From Pleomorphochaeta sp. (lineage in GTDB: Bacteria > Spirochaetota > Spirochaetia > Sphaerochaetales > Sphaerochaetaceae), in contig JAQQAS010000039.1 of assembly GCA_028532815.1 (NCBI GenBank), forward strand, positions 1-64,000: 64,000 nucleotides of DNA, read 5' to 3'. Of this stretch, positions 25,643 through 33,982 are shown one piece after another. Numbering within the stretch: the first letter of the stretch is position 1; every line of letters starts with the position of its first letter. A program made the translations under genes and the position numbers. The notes below the pieces were generated by a model that saw nothing but the letters and a program-made list of their open reading frames with translations, was not told where the DNA came from and made no database searches.

Positions 25643-25799
25643 TCTTTTCATAAATTAAATTTTATAAAATAATTTGTTTAACTTATTTTATCTAAAATAG
25701 GCTCTTCCCTTGATGGATATTTTATTACATTATATAAGCATCTCTTTTAGGGAATTTCCTCTATAAGTTAATAGGATATTAAAAAATAAGGTTTATAAA

Positions 25800-26273
25800 A
25801 TGAGAAGAAGTGATAGAGAAGTTACTGATAAAAAAGAAATTATTGATATATTAGAAAGTTGTGATGTTTGTAGAGTTGCAATGAAAGATGAGATGGGTTT
25901 ATATATTGTTCCTTTAAATTATGGCTATGAATTTGAAGGAGATAAATTAACTCTTTATTTTCATGGAGCTAAAGAAGGTAGGAAAGTAAATACTTTTAGA
26001 AAGGGAACCCAGGAAGTCGCTTTTGAAATTGAAGAAAAGAATGAAATGTCTGGAAAAGGTGATTTAGCTTGCACTTATACTTATTTTTATAGAAGTATTA
26101 TAGGAAATGGAGTTGCAAGCATCCTCGATGTAAAAGAGGATAAGCTATTAGCTCTTAAGTCTATTATGAGAAATGTCACCAAACGTGATGATTTTCAATA
26201 TAATGAACAGTCTGTGAATAATGTATTAGTTATGAAAATTGATGTTTCATCTTTTACTGCTAAAAAACACTAG
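25800..26273 (+). CDS. NimA-like pyridoxamine 5'-phosphate oxidase-fold flavoprotein
   Basis: This 157-residue split-barrel flavin-binding protein begins MRRSDREVTDKKEIIDILESCDVCRVAM, the typical start of the nitroimidazole-resistance NimA/pyridoxamine oxidase-related family. YIVPLNYGY and LTLYFHGAKEGRK (flavin phosphate region) also match. Proteins of this type reduce nitro compounds or act as uncharacterised flavin reductases. The radical SAM gene follows after 9 nt, so the two form an operon. Confidence 0.85.
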   Translation: MRRSDREVTDKKEIIDILESCDVCRVAMKDEMGLYIVPLNYGYEFEGDKLTLYFHGAKEGRKVNTFRKGTQEVAFEIEEKNEMSGKGDLACTYTYFYRSIIGNGVASILDVKEDKLLALKSIMRNVTKRDDFQYNEQSVNNVLVMKIDVSSFTAKKH

Positions 26274-26282
26274 GATTTAAAA

Positions 26283-27149
26283 GTGCATAAAGTTAATGCT
26301 AAACATATTTTATCAAGTAGTGGTAATATGAATATCTACAGAGGTTGTACTCATGGTTGTATTTACTGTGACTCTAGAAGCTCTTGCTATAATATTAATC
26401 ACAATTTTGAAGATGTTGAAGTTAAGCAAAATGCACTTGTATTATTAGAAGATACTTTAAGCAGAAAAAGAAAAAAATCAATGATTTTTACTGGCTCTAT
26501 GTCGGATCCATATCTTCCATTAGAAAAAGATTTGAAACTAACAAGAGGTGCTCTTGAATTAGTATATAAATATGGCTTTGGTATTACTATTTTAACTAAA
26601 TCGGATTTAATTTTAAGAGATTTGGATTTGATCAAAAAGATTAATGAGAAAACAAAATGTGTTGTTCAAATGACACTTACTGCCTCTGATGATTTAATGT
26701 CTAAAAAAATAGAGCCTAATGTATGTCCTCCTTCCAAAAGAATTGAAGCTTTAAAAATATTTAGAGATAATAATATACCGACTGTTGTTTGGCTTGGCCC
26801 TATATTACCTTTTATCTTAGATACTGAGAAAAATATAAGATTATTATTAGATATGATGATAGAAGCGAAAGTAAAAGGAATTTTATATTTTGGAATTGGA
26901 ATGACTCTAAGAGATGGAAATAGACAATATTACTATAGTCAATTAGATAAAGAGTTCCCCACTCTCAAAGAAAAGTATATCAAATATTATAAAGATAATT
27001 ATTTTATAGGGAGTTTTAACCACTCAAAACTAATTAAAATATTAGATGAAACTTGTGAGAAACATAATATTATGCATTCAAGTGATGAAATTTTTGCTTA
27101 TCTTAAAAATTTTGAAGAAAAAGAATATGTTCAATTAAGTCTCTTTTAA
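26283..27149 (+). CDS. Radical SAM protein, SplB-like family
   Basis: This 288-residue radical SAM protein has the cluster motif CTHGCIYCDSRS (CxxxCxxC at about 22-29). The motif sits after the YRGCTHGCIYCDSR sequence characteristic of the SPL/Rv2578c-like subgroup. The start is GTG at 26283, with AGGA about 7 nt upstream. Photoproduct-lyase-like members repair DNA, but most proteins of this subgroup have no assigned reaction. I claim only the fold. Confidence 0.85.
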   Translation: MHKVNAKHILSSSGNMNIYRGCTHGCIYCDSRSSCYNINHNFEDVEVKQNALVLLEDTLSRKRKKSMIFTGSMSDPYLPLEKDLKLTRGALELVYKYGFGITILTKSDLILRDLDLIKKINEKTKCVVQMTLTASDDLMSKKIEPNVCPPSKRIEALKIFRDNNIPTVVWLGPILPFILDTEKNIRLLLDMMIEAKVKGILYFGIGMTLRDGNRQYYYSQLDKEFPTLKEKYIKYYKDNYFIGSFNHSKLIKILDETCEKHNIMHSSDEIFAYLKNFEEKEYVQLSLF

Positions 27150-27208
27150 TTGTCATCTATTTTTATTAAGATATATAAAAATAGATATAAATTCTTGAGG
27201 AAATATAG

Positions 27209-27652
27209 ATGAAATGTGTAATTCAAAGAGTAAAAGATGCCTCAGTAACAGTTGATGAAAAAATAGTTGGCCAAATAGATCATGGGCTATTAGTTTATTT
27301 TGGTGTTGCTAAGGGCGATAAAGCTGAATATGTTGATTATGTTGTTAATAAAATCTCCAAACTAAGAATGTTTAGAGATGAAAATGATAAAATGAATTTA
27401 AGTGCTTTTGATGTAAATGCTAAGATTTTAGTTGTAAGTCAATTTACTCTTTATGCAAACTTGAGAAAAGGAAATAGACCTTCTTATGATAATGCAGAAA
27501 AACCTGAGTTAGCGAAAAAATTGTATGAAGATGCAGTTCAAAAGTTTAAAGATTTAGGCTTTGAAACACAGACTGGGGTATTTGGTGCACATATGGATGT
27601 CAGATATTTAAATGATGGCCCAGTTACCATGATTTTGGAGAAAATAGATTAA
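27209..27652 (+). CDS. dtd: D-aminoacyl-tRNA deacylase
   Basis: This 147-residue enzyme removes D-amino acids (and Gly from tRNA-Ala) from mischarged tRNAs. The MKCVIQRVKDASVTV start, the SQFTLYANLRKGNRPSY motif (about 77-93) and the Gly-cisPro motif in NDGPVTMILE near the C-terminus are diagnostic. The full family length is present. The exonuclease gene begins on the base right after its stop codon. Confidence 0.96.
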   Translation: MKCVIQRVKDASVTVDEKIVGQIDHGLLVYFGVAKGDKAEYVDYVVNKISKLRMFRDENDKMNLSAFDVNAKILVVSQFTLYANLRKGNRPSYDNAEKPELAKKLYEDAVQKFKDLGFETQTGVFGAHMDVRYLNDGPVTMILEKID

Positions 27653-28237
27653 ATGGATTATATAGCTTTAGATTTTGAAACAGCAAATTCACAAAAAGGT
27701 GGGGCTGCTTCATTAGGTTTAGCAAAGTTTGATGAAGAGGGCAATGTTATTGATACTTATTATTCTCTAATATGCCCAAAAGTTAAATATTTTGACCCTG
27801 GTATGACTAGGGTTCATCAATTAGATAGCGCTGAGTGTTTACTTTCACCAACCTTTGATCAGTTATGGCCAGATATTCAAGAGTTTCTTGGAAATAGTAT
27901 AATAGTAGCTCATAATGCAATATTTGATTATAAAGTTTTAGAAGGTTGTCTTGAAGCTTATGATTTAGAGCTACCTAGAAATGTGTTCTATTGTACCCTT
28001 CAAATTAGTCGCAAAAAATGGCCACAATATAAGAGTCATAAACTAACTGTTTTAAGTGAGATTTTTGAATTAAATTATAGAGCCCATCATGCATTAGATG
28101 ATGCGATTAACTGTGGAAAAATATTTAAAATTGCTTGTGGTGATTATACTTTTGAGAGAGAAAAATTAATAAATTATTTAGATTATGATCTAAAAGTTAA
28201 ATCAAGGACAATGGTCGAAGATGGGTATTTATTTTAA
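27653..28237 (+). CDS. DnaQ-like 3'-5' exonuclease (DEDDh)
   Basis: This 194-residue exonuclease domain has the Exo I motif ALDFETAN (Asp6 and Glu8 region), an HNAIFDYKVL Exo II motif with Asp, and Exo III HHALDDA. It lacks a polymerase-binding C-terminus and is a stand-alone nuclease like those annotated as DNA polymerase III epsilon-like. The start is directly adjacent to the dtd stop. The end overlaps the next gene by 17 nt. Confidence 0.88.
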   Translation: MDYIALDFETANSQKGGAASLGLAKFDEEGNVIDTYYSLICPKVKYFDPGMTRVHQLDSAECLLSPTFDQLWPDIQEFLGNSIIVAHNAIFDYKVLEGCLEAYDLELPRNVFYCTLQISRKKWPQYKSHKLTVLSEIFELNYRAHHALDDAINCGKIFKIACGDYTFEREKLINYLDYDLKVKSRTMVEDGYLF

Positions 28238-28895
28238 TAAAGGCCTTCAAACTTCTGAAAGTTTTATTGTTGGTGGTTTACTAGCTTTAGCTGGGGGCTA
28301 TTTAGATACATATACTTTTTTTGGACGTGGTGAAGTCTTTGCTAACGCGCAAACTGGAAATATGGTTTTAGTTGCGATTAATATAGCTCAAAAAAATTAC
28401 CATGAAATTTTTAAATATATAATACCAATATTTTCTTTTTTTCTTGGTGTTGTGATTGCGGAGTTTATCAAGCATACAAAAAAACCACTAAAATATCATT
28501 GGAGACAATATGTTTTAGCATTAGAAATGCTAGTAATTATTGGTGTCTCTTTCATTAAAACAGGAGAGAGTGCAAATATTATTGCAAATAGCTTAGTTTC
28601 TTTTGTTTGTTCATTGCAAGTTGAAAGTTTTAGGAAGATGCATTCAACCGGATTTGCTACAACTATGTGTACTGGAAATCTTAGAACTACTAGTGAAAAC
28701 TTTTTTCATTATATAGTTCAAAAGGATATTATATACAGAGATAAAGCTATTAGGTCTTTTTCAATTATTATCCTTTTTATTGTTGGAGCAATTATTGGAA
28801 CTTTAGTTACACTACGATTTAATTCAATAGCAATTCTTGGAACAATTTGTTTTTTATTAGCTGCTTTTTTATTTATGAATAAAGAGCAATTATAG
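28221..28895 (+). CDS. YoaK-family (DUF1275) membrane protein
   Basis: This is a 224-residue, roughly six-helix membrane protein. The family signature LALAGGYLDTYTFFGRGEVFANAQTGN-type N-terminus (about 19-45) and the second repeat with FATTMCTGNLRTT are clear. Function is unknown across the family. It overlaps the exonuclease gene end by 17 nt, so dtd, the exonuclease and this gene form an operon. Confidence 0.88.
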   Translation: MGIYFNKGLQTSESFIVGGLLALAGGYLDTYTFFGRGEVFANAQTGNMVLVAINIAQKNYHEIFKYIIPIFSFFLGVVIAEFIKHTKKPLKYHWRQYVLALEMLVIIGVSFIKTGESANIIANSLVSFVCSLQVESFRKMHSTGFATTMCTGNLRTTSENFFHYIVQKDIIYRDKAIRSFSIIILFIVGAIIGTLVTLRFNSIAILGTICFLLAAFLFMNKEQL

Positions 28896-28918
28896 TTGTT
28901 AATACAGTTATTAATCTA

Positions 28919-28947
28919 TTGACGAAGAATAACAATAATGGTAATTT
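28919..28947 (+). promoter_or_regulatory. Promoter of tRNA-Ala
   Basis: TTGACG (28919-28924) and TAATTT (28942-28947) are 17 bp apart. The predicted start lies about 10 nt before the mature tRNA 5' end. Confidence 0.5.
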
Positions 28948-28963
28948 TATTTCATATTTATTT

Positions 28964-29036
28964 GGGGCTGTAGCTCACCTGGTAGAGCGCTTGAATGGCA
29001 TTCAAGAGGTAGTCGGTTCGAGTCCGATCAGCTCCA
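28964..29036 (+). tRNA. tRNA-Ala (anticodon GGC)
   Basis: The cloverleaf is complete: acceptor GGGGCTG/CAGCTCC, D-arm GCTC...GAGC, anticodon stem CTTGA/TCAAG with loop ATGGCAT (GGC), TTCGAGT in the T-arm and discriminator A. CCA is not encoded. Confidence 0.97.
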
Positions 29037-29091
29037 TTTTTTATATTCTTTTATACTTAATAATTTTAAATATATTAATTAAAATACCAAA

Positions 29092-29127
29092 AAAATATCC
29101 TAAGCTAAATAACTTAGGATATTTTAT
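29092..29127. terminator. Bidirectional terminator between tRNA-Ala and the S1 protein gene
   Basis: A 13-bp inverted repeat, AAAATATCCTAAG (29092-29104) and CTTAGGATATTTT (29113-29125), has T-rich flanks on both sides. It serves the convergent tRNA and S1 genes. Confidence 0.8.
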
Positions 29128-29140
29128 ATGTAGTATATTT

Positions 29141-30244
29141 CTATTTTTTATTTTTCATAAATTCTGCAAAAGGATTATATGTATCATCTTTATCATCCAC
29201 TTGTGTTTGCATATATGAGTTTATATTGTCTTCTTCTTCTTTTGATTTAGTAGGGCTTAAAGCAATCCTTCTTCCTCTTTCATCGATATTATCGATTTCA
29301 ACAAACATCTTTTCACCTATTTTATATAATTTGTTTAAGTTAGTATTTTCACTTGTTTCAGGAAGTTTAGAAATAAAAAGTAAGCCATCCATTCCAGGTT
29401 CAATGTTTATAAATAATCCAAAGCTAGTTATTTTTGAAATTGTACCCTCTATTTTATCTCCAACTTTATATTTCTTTAAAACAGTATCCCAAGGATCTTC
29501 AATTAAAGCTTTTGTACTGATGGACATTTTTTTATGATCCAAATCTAGACTTAAAATTTGAGCTTGGATTTTCTCTCCGATTTTCAATTCCTTTTCTATA
29601 TCTTGAACTCTTGATCTTTTGATTTCAGAAATTGGAAGTAGAGCTTGAATACCTTCAACATCAACAAATGCACCAAAAGACTGTAGAGATAGAATAGTGC
29701 CTTTAACTAGCATACCTACTTTTAATTCTTTTTTTAGTTTTGCAACTTTTTTATTTTCTTCTTCTTCATGAAAAGCTCTATTACTTACAATAATGTTGTG
29801 TTGTTCTCTATTAAATTCTTGAATTAAAAAAGTCATTGTTTTACCAATGAAGAACTTAGGCTCTTCTTTTTGTCTATAACCCATTTGGGAGAAAGGGCAG
29901 AAAGCTCTACTATCACCTATCTTAATTTCAAACCCACCTTTGATTTCTTTTTCCACACTACCTTCAACAGGTATTTTGCCTTGATATGCTTTTTCTAGAA
30001 CTGCTGTATTAGCCTTGTCCCCTTTAAGTCTAGTTGTAAAATGCATTTCGCCATGATCATTGGAAATGAAATAAGCACTGATAGTATCTCCTACCTTTAC
30101 GCTTAAAGTACCATTGTCATTTAGGAATTCAGAACTATCTATAATTCCTTCACTTTTCATATTCAAATCTAGGAATATGTTTTCACCATATATTGCTACA
30201 ATTTTGGTTTTTATAAGTTGTCCTTCTTCAAAATTATTAAACAA
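29141..30244 (-). CDS. S1 RNA-binding domain protein (ribosomal protein S1-like)
   Basis: This 367-residue protein is made of about four S1 OB-fold repeats. Clear repeats include EEGQLIKTKIVAIYGENIFLDL (about 5-70), KGTILSLQSFGAFVDVEGIQALLPISEI (about 182-245) and IEGTISKITSFGLFINIEPGMDGLLFIS (about 268-330). It is shorter than the six-repeat E. coli S1. It could be a spirochaete S1 homologue or an accessory translation or RNA-binding factor. The C-terminal tail is charged. Confidence 0.88.
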   Translation of the reverse strand: MFNNFEEGQLIKTKIVAIYGENIFLDLNMKSEGIIDSSEFLNDNGTLSVKVGDTISAYFISNDHGEMHFTTRLKGDKANTAVLEKAYQGKIPVEGSVEKEIKGGFEIKIGDSRAFCPFSQMGYRQKEEPKFFIGKTMTFLIQEFNREQHNIIVSNRAFHEEEENKKVAKLKKELKVGMLVKGTILSLQSFGAFVDVEGIQALLPISEIKRSRVQDIEKELKIGEKIQAQILSLDLDHKKMSISTKALIEDPWDTVLKKYKVGDKIEGTISKITSFGLFINIEPGMDGLLFISKLPETSENTNLNKLYKIGEKMFVEIDNIDERGRRIALSPTKSKEEEDNINSYMQTQVDDKDDTYNPFAEFMKNKK

Positions 30245-30477
30245 GTTATTTACCCTCTAATTATTATATTTATTATTATAATTAACTTTATCACAGTGTT
30301 TAAAATAATAAAACATCTACTACATATTAGTTTTTCAATAAATTAAACTTTAGAAAAATAGATAATCTGTTAATTAGATTAAGCATTGAATTATACAATA
30401 GGAATTTGTAAAAAATTTAGAACCTAGGCTCTTTGTATTATTTGTGCTAATATAATTTTAATAATTAGGAGCATAAA

Positions 30478-31755
30478 ATGGATAATAAATTTATAGACTC
30501 TACACAAAGTTTAATTAATTTTATAAAAGCAAGTCCTACTTGTTTTCAAGCTGTGGAAGAAATAGAAAAAACTCTTAAAGAAGCAGGTTTTTTACACTTA
30601 GAAGAAAATACTAGATTTAATATTAAAGAGGGCAAATCTTATTATATTAAGAGAAATAGTTCTTCTTTAATTGCTTTTAAAATACCTGAAAGTTATAAAG
30701 GGTTTTCAATAATAGCTTCACATACCGATTCTCCCACATTCAAATTAAAAAATAATTGTGAATTTGTTAAAGATGAAAAATATACTGTTGTAAATACTGA
30801 AGGCTATGGCGGAATGTTGTTAGCACCTTGGTTTGATAGACCTCTATCAATTGCCGGAAGGGTTTTTATAAAACAAGAAAATGAAGTTGAAGAAAAATTA
30901 GTTAAAATTGATAAAGACTTATTAACTATTGTTAACCTTGCTATTCACCAAAATAGGGATGCAAATAAAGGTATAGAATATAAAAAACAAGTTGATATGC
31001 TTCCAATTTTGTCTCTTGGAAATAAAAAGGGTGCAATTAATTCACTAATTGCAGAAACTTTAAATGTTAAAGAGGATCAAATTCTTTCAAGTGATTTGTT
31101 TTTATATAATAGAACTGAGGCAAGTATTTGGGGTCTTGATAACGAAATGTATTCTTCTCCAAGGATTGATGATTTACAGGGAGTTTATACGTCCTTAAAT
31201 GCATTAATTAATACAGAGCCTTCTTCCTATATTAATATGGCCTTGTTTTTAGATAATGAAGAGGTTGGAAGTGGAACAAAACAAGGTGCTTTAAGTGACT
31301 TTTTGAAAATTACAATTGATAGAATTGCTAATTCTTTAAAATGGGATGTTGAAGATAAAGCTATTTATCAAGCAAATAGTTTTATGGTTTCATCCGATAA
31401 CGGACATGCTCTTCATCCAAACTATTCTCAAGTTAATGATGTTGTAAATAAACCTGTATTAAATGGCGGTGTTTTAATTAAACATTCTGCTAACCAAAAA
31501 TATACAACTGATGCAGCTTCAGAAGCTTTATTTAAATTTATTTTAGATAAAGAGGGTATTCCTTACCAAGAATTTGTTAACAATTCTGATGTACTCGGTG
31601 GTTCTACTTTAGGAAATCTAATTAGTAGATCATATTCAATTAGTACAATAGATATTGGAGCAGCTCAGCTTGCAATGCACTCTCCATATGAAACTGGTGG
31701 TACTATGGACACCTTTTATTTGATTAAAGCAATGGAAGCATTTTATAGAAGATAA
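30478..31755 (+). CDS. M18-family aminopeptidase
   Basis: This 425-residue zinc aminopeptidase releases N-terminal acidic or neutral residues and is cytoplasmic. The M18 motifs IASHTDSPTFKLK (metal His/Asp, about 80-92), PRIDDLQGVYTSL, DNEEVGSGTKQGA (catalytic Glu and ligand Glu) and STIDIGAAQLAMHSPYE (His ligand) are all present. The full family length is present. RBS TTAGGAG precedes the ATG. Confidence 0.95.
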   Translation: MDNKFIDSTQSLINFIKASPTCFQAVEEIEKTLKEAGFLHLEENTRFNIKEGKSYYIKRNSSSLIAFKIPESYKGFSIIASHTDSPTFKLKNNCEFVKDEKYTVVNTEGYGGMLLAPWFDRPLSIAGRVFIKQENEVEEKLVKIDKDLLTIVNLAIHQNRDANKGIEYKKQVDMLPILSLGNKKGAINSLIAETLNVKEDQILSSDLFLYNRTEASIWGLDNEMYSSPRIDDLQGVYTSLNALINTEPSSYINMALFLDNEEVGSGTKQGALSDFLKITIDRIANSLKWDVEDKAIYQANSFMVSSDNGHALHPNYSQVNDVVNKPVLNGGVLIKHSANQKYTTDAASEALFKFILDKEGIPYQEFVNNSDVLGGSTLGNLISRSYSISTIDIGAAQLAMHSPYETGGTMDTFYLIKAMEAFYRR

Positions 31756-31779
31756 ATACTTTTAAGTCAGATGATATTG

Positions 31780-31834
31780 TACCTCTGAAGTAGAAAGAAT
31801 TATTATAATTCAACATACTTTAGAGGTATTTTTT
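31780..31834 (+). terminator. Terminator of the M18 aminopeptidase gene
   Basis: TACCTCTGAAGTA (31780-31792) pairs with TACTTTAGAGGTA (31816-31828), 13 bp with one wobble, followed by a six-T run. Confidence 0.8.
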
Positions 31835-32720
31835 ATTTAAATAATGATGAAAAGATTTTTGGGAAAGCTGCTGTAAGCCATAGTCCAATTATTATATATC
31901 TTACAAAAGCTCCAATATAGTAGATGCTTTCTGAAATAATATAGCCAAGTCCTACTTGAATAATTAACATACCAAGTAAAACAATAACAACTCTTAATAT
32001 TTTTTGTTTTGTAGTACCTGAAACAGTGAAGTTGATTTTCTTAGTCTCATAAGCTATTCCTAAGAAACCACCAGCACTAAAAGAGAGTGTTTTCATTAAA
32101 TCTGAGAATGCGGTTGGGTCAATTTTATCTGCTTGTAATAGTGAACTTAGAACTAAGGCTATAATTGATGTTGAAATTCCAATTATTAGACTAATTTTAA
32201 ATTTACTTTCAAGGGATTTTGAAATTGTTTCAAATATTGGATAGAAAATCATTGATAAAAGTATTCCAAGAATTAAACCAACTTCTACATCGAGTGGCCA
32301 GTGAACTCCTAAATAGAGTCTACTTAGACCAACTAATACAATAATTATTGCACAAAAAATTGAAACAATTCTCTTTTTAACTGCAAAAGCTAGAGAGGAA
32401 TATAATGAAGCAGCTCCCGTGGTGTGTCCCGAAGGAAATGAATATCCTGTAGCAGTTGAAAGCCTTTTACCTTTTATTTCATCTAATACTGTAAAGGGTC
32501 TTGGAAATTTAAATATTGCTTTTAAAACTCCCATAGAAACTAAACTTATAACTAAAGATCCACAAATTGCAAATCCTTTATTTTTATCGTATGTATACAT
32601 TACAATACTTAAAATTAGTATTAATAAAGTCTGTTCTCCAAAGAGAGATGAAAAGTTAGCAATAAAATCTAGTACTGGATTACTTATATTTACAAAAAAC
32701 AATAGTATTTCTTTCTGCAC
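31833..32720 (-). CDS. PAP2-family membrane phosphatase
   Basis: This 295-residue polytopic lipid or diphosphate phosphatase has all three PAP2 motifs: KAIFKFPRP, PSGHTTGA and SRLYLGVHWPLDVEVG. The N-terminal catalytic domain is followed by about four additional helices of unknown role, a layout common in spirochaete and clostridial PAP2 proteins. Substrates may include undecaprenyl diphosphate or phosphatidate; the sequence does not decide. Confidence 0.9.
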   Translation of the reverse strand: MQKEILLFFVNISNPVLDFIANFSSLFGEQTLLILILSIVMYTYDKNKGFAICGSLVISLVSMGVLKAIFKFPRPFTVLDEIKGKRLSTATGYSFPSGHTTGAASLYSSLAFAVKKRIVSIFCAIIIVLVGLSRLYLGVHWPLDVEVGLILGILLSMIFYPIFETISKSLESKFKISLIIGISTSIIALVLSSLLQADKIDPTAFSDLMKTLSFSAGGFLGIAYETKKINFTVSGTTKQKILRVVIVLLGMLIIQVGLGYIISESIYYIGAFVRYIIIGLWLTAAFPKIFSSLFK

Positions 32721-32808
32721 AGTTAAACCTCCATATCACTATGGAGTATAACATAATTTTTATAATACGAGTATTCTTTAGGTTATAAAAGTTAAGTTAT
32801 GATATTAA

Positions 32809-33126
32809 TTATTTTGTAATATCATAGGGCCAAGATAATATGCCCCCAAAATCATATACTTTATTAAAACCCATAAGAGCTAATTGAGATGCAGCTATCC
32901 TAGACCTAACACCAGATCTACAATATATAAAAAGCTTAGTGTCTTTAGTAAATAATTGTTTTGCTTGATCAATAACTGCACTTAAAGGAATGTTAATTGA
33001 ATTTGGAATATGTCCTTCACTAAACTCTTCTTCTGTTCTAACATCGACAATAATTATGTCTTTGTCATTGTCTATTCTTTCTTTTGCCTCTCGGCTATTT
33101 ATCCTATGATATTCGGCTTTTAACAT
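32809..33126 (-). CDS. Rhodanese-like protein, cytoplasmic
   Basis: This 105-residue single rhodanese domain has the active-site loop CRSGVRS, DVRTEEEFSEGHIPNSINIP and the closing DFGGILSWPY. No signal peptide is present. It begins 2 nt after a secreted rhodanese with which it shares nearly its whole domain, so the pair looks like a tandem duplication with the two copies sent to different compartments. Confidence 0.9.
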   Translation of the reverse strand: MLKAEYHRINSREAKERIDNDKDIIIVDVRTEEEFSEGHIPNSINIPLSAVIDQAKQLFTKDTKLFIYCRSGVRSRIAASQLALMGFNKVYDFGGILSWPYDITK

Positions 33127-33128
33127 TC

Positions 33129-33560
33129 TTATATTACTACCTTATAGGGCCAACTGATAATTCCGCCAAAGTCATAAACATTAGTATAACCTGCTTTTAC
33201 TAACAGTTTTGCAGCTTGTGCGCTTCTATTTCCAGATCGACAATAAACATATAGTTTTTCATCCTTATTAGGAAATTGTTCTGTTACTGTTGATGTAATT
33301 ACATCTAATGGAATATTAATAGAATTTTCTACGTGACCTGATTTGTATTCACCTTCTGTTCTAACATCAATTATGATTATATCATCTTGAGTGTCAAAAA
33401 TATTTTTTGCAGTTTCTGCATCAATTTTATGATATTCAGCTTCTTGTACTTCACTCATTGTCTCTTCTTTTGTTTCTGTTTGACCGGAAGCAAAAACAGC
33501 TGTGCTTGCTACAATAAATACTAGCGAAATCGTAATTATATATTTTGTAATCTTATTCAT
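33129..33560 (-). CDS. Rhodanese-like protein, exported
   Basis: This 143-residue protein has a signal peptide (IITISLVFIVASTAVFA), then SGQTETKEET, the spirochaete-type mature start. A rhodanese domain follows with DVRTEGEYKSGHVENSINIP and active-site CRSGNRS. It is probably periplasmic and involved in sulfur transfer or redox chemistry (inferred from fold). It is the first gene of a two-gene unit with the cytoplasmic paralogue. Confidence 0.9.
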   Translation of the reverse strand: MNKITKYIITISLVFIVASTAVFASGQTETKEETMSEVQEAEYHKIDAETAKNIFDTQDDIIIIDVRTEGEYKSGHVENSINIPLDVITSTVTEQFPNKDEKLYVYCRSGNRSAQAAKLLVKAGYTNVYDFGGIISWPYKVVI

Positions 33561-33982
33561 ATTTTACCTCTAACTTTGTATGTATAAATAATACATAATT
33601 TCATAAATTAGATAAGTGATTATGTCACTTACAAATAACTAACAAATATTAAAAAACGTATCATTATTTTTTTATTTTTTTAACTAACTAAATCCATTAT
33701 AAATTATCATTTGTGTAAAATATATAGTTTAACACTATTTTCTATTTACGTAGTTAAAAAAGTGTTAAAAAAGTATGCATTTTTTACTTTAGTATATAAT
33801 AAATAATTTATAAAAATTATTATGTTTAAATAAAAATCACATGTTAATTTTTATATTTATATCAAAAAAAGTAAAATAAATCTAAAAGTTCCTAAATTTT
33901 TTCTTTGTGCATAAATTGACATTTATTGAATAGATTGTTTATTCTTGAATTATTCGCAATAAAAATAGGAAGGGATAAAAGA
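33561..33982. other. Long divergent intergenic region
   Basis: These 422 bases are very AT-rich and hold no supported ORF. They contain a 9-bp dyad TTTAACACT (33728-33736) / AGTGTTAAA (33761-33769) without a T-run. Near the right end is a promoter-like pair, TTGACA (33916-33921) and TATTCT (33940-33945), spaced 18 bp apart and pointing toward the Na/Pi cotransporter gene. Confidence 0.5.

Noticed and set aside
28919-29218. 99-residue open frame on the plus strand
   Set aside because: It runs straight through the tRNA-Ala gene, and its sequence is the translated tRNA plus hydrophobic AT-rich flank.
33926-33982. N-terminal extension of the Na/Pi cotransporter starting at TTG 33926
   Set aside because: There is no RBS, and it lies within or upstream of the predicted promoter; GTG 33983 has a good RBS.
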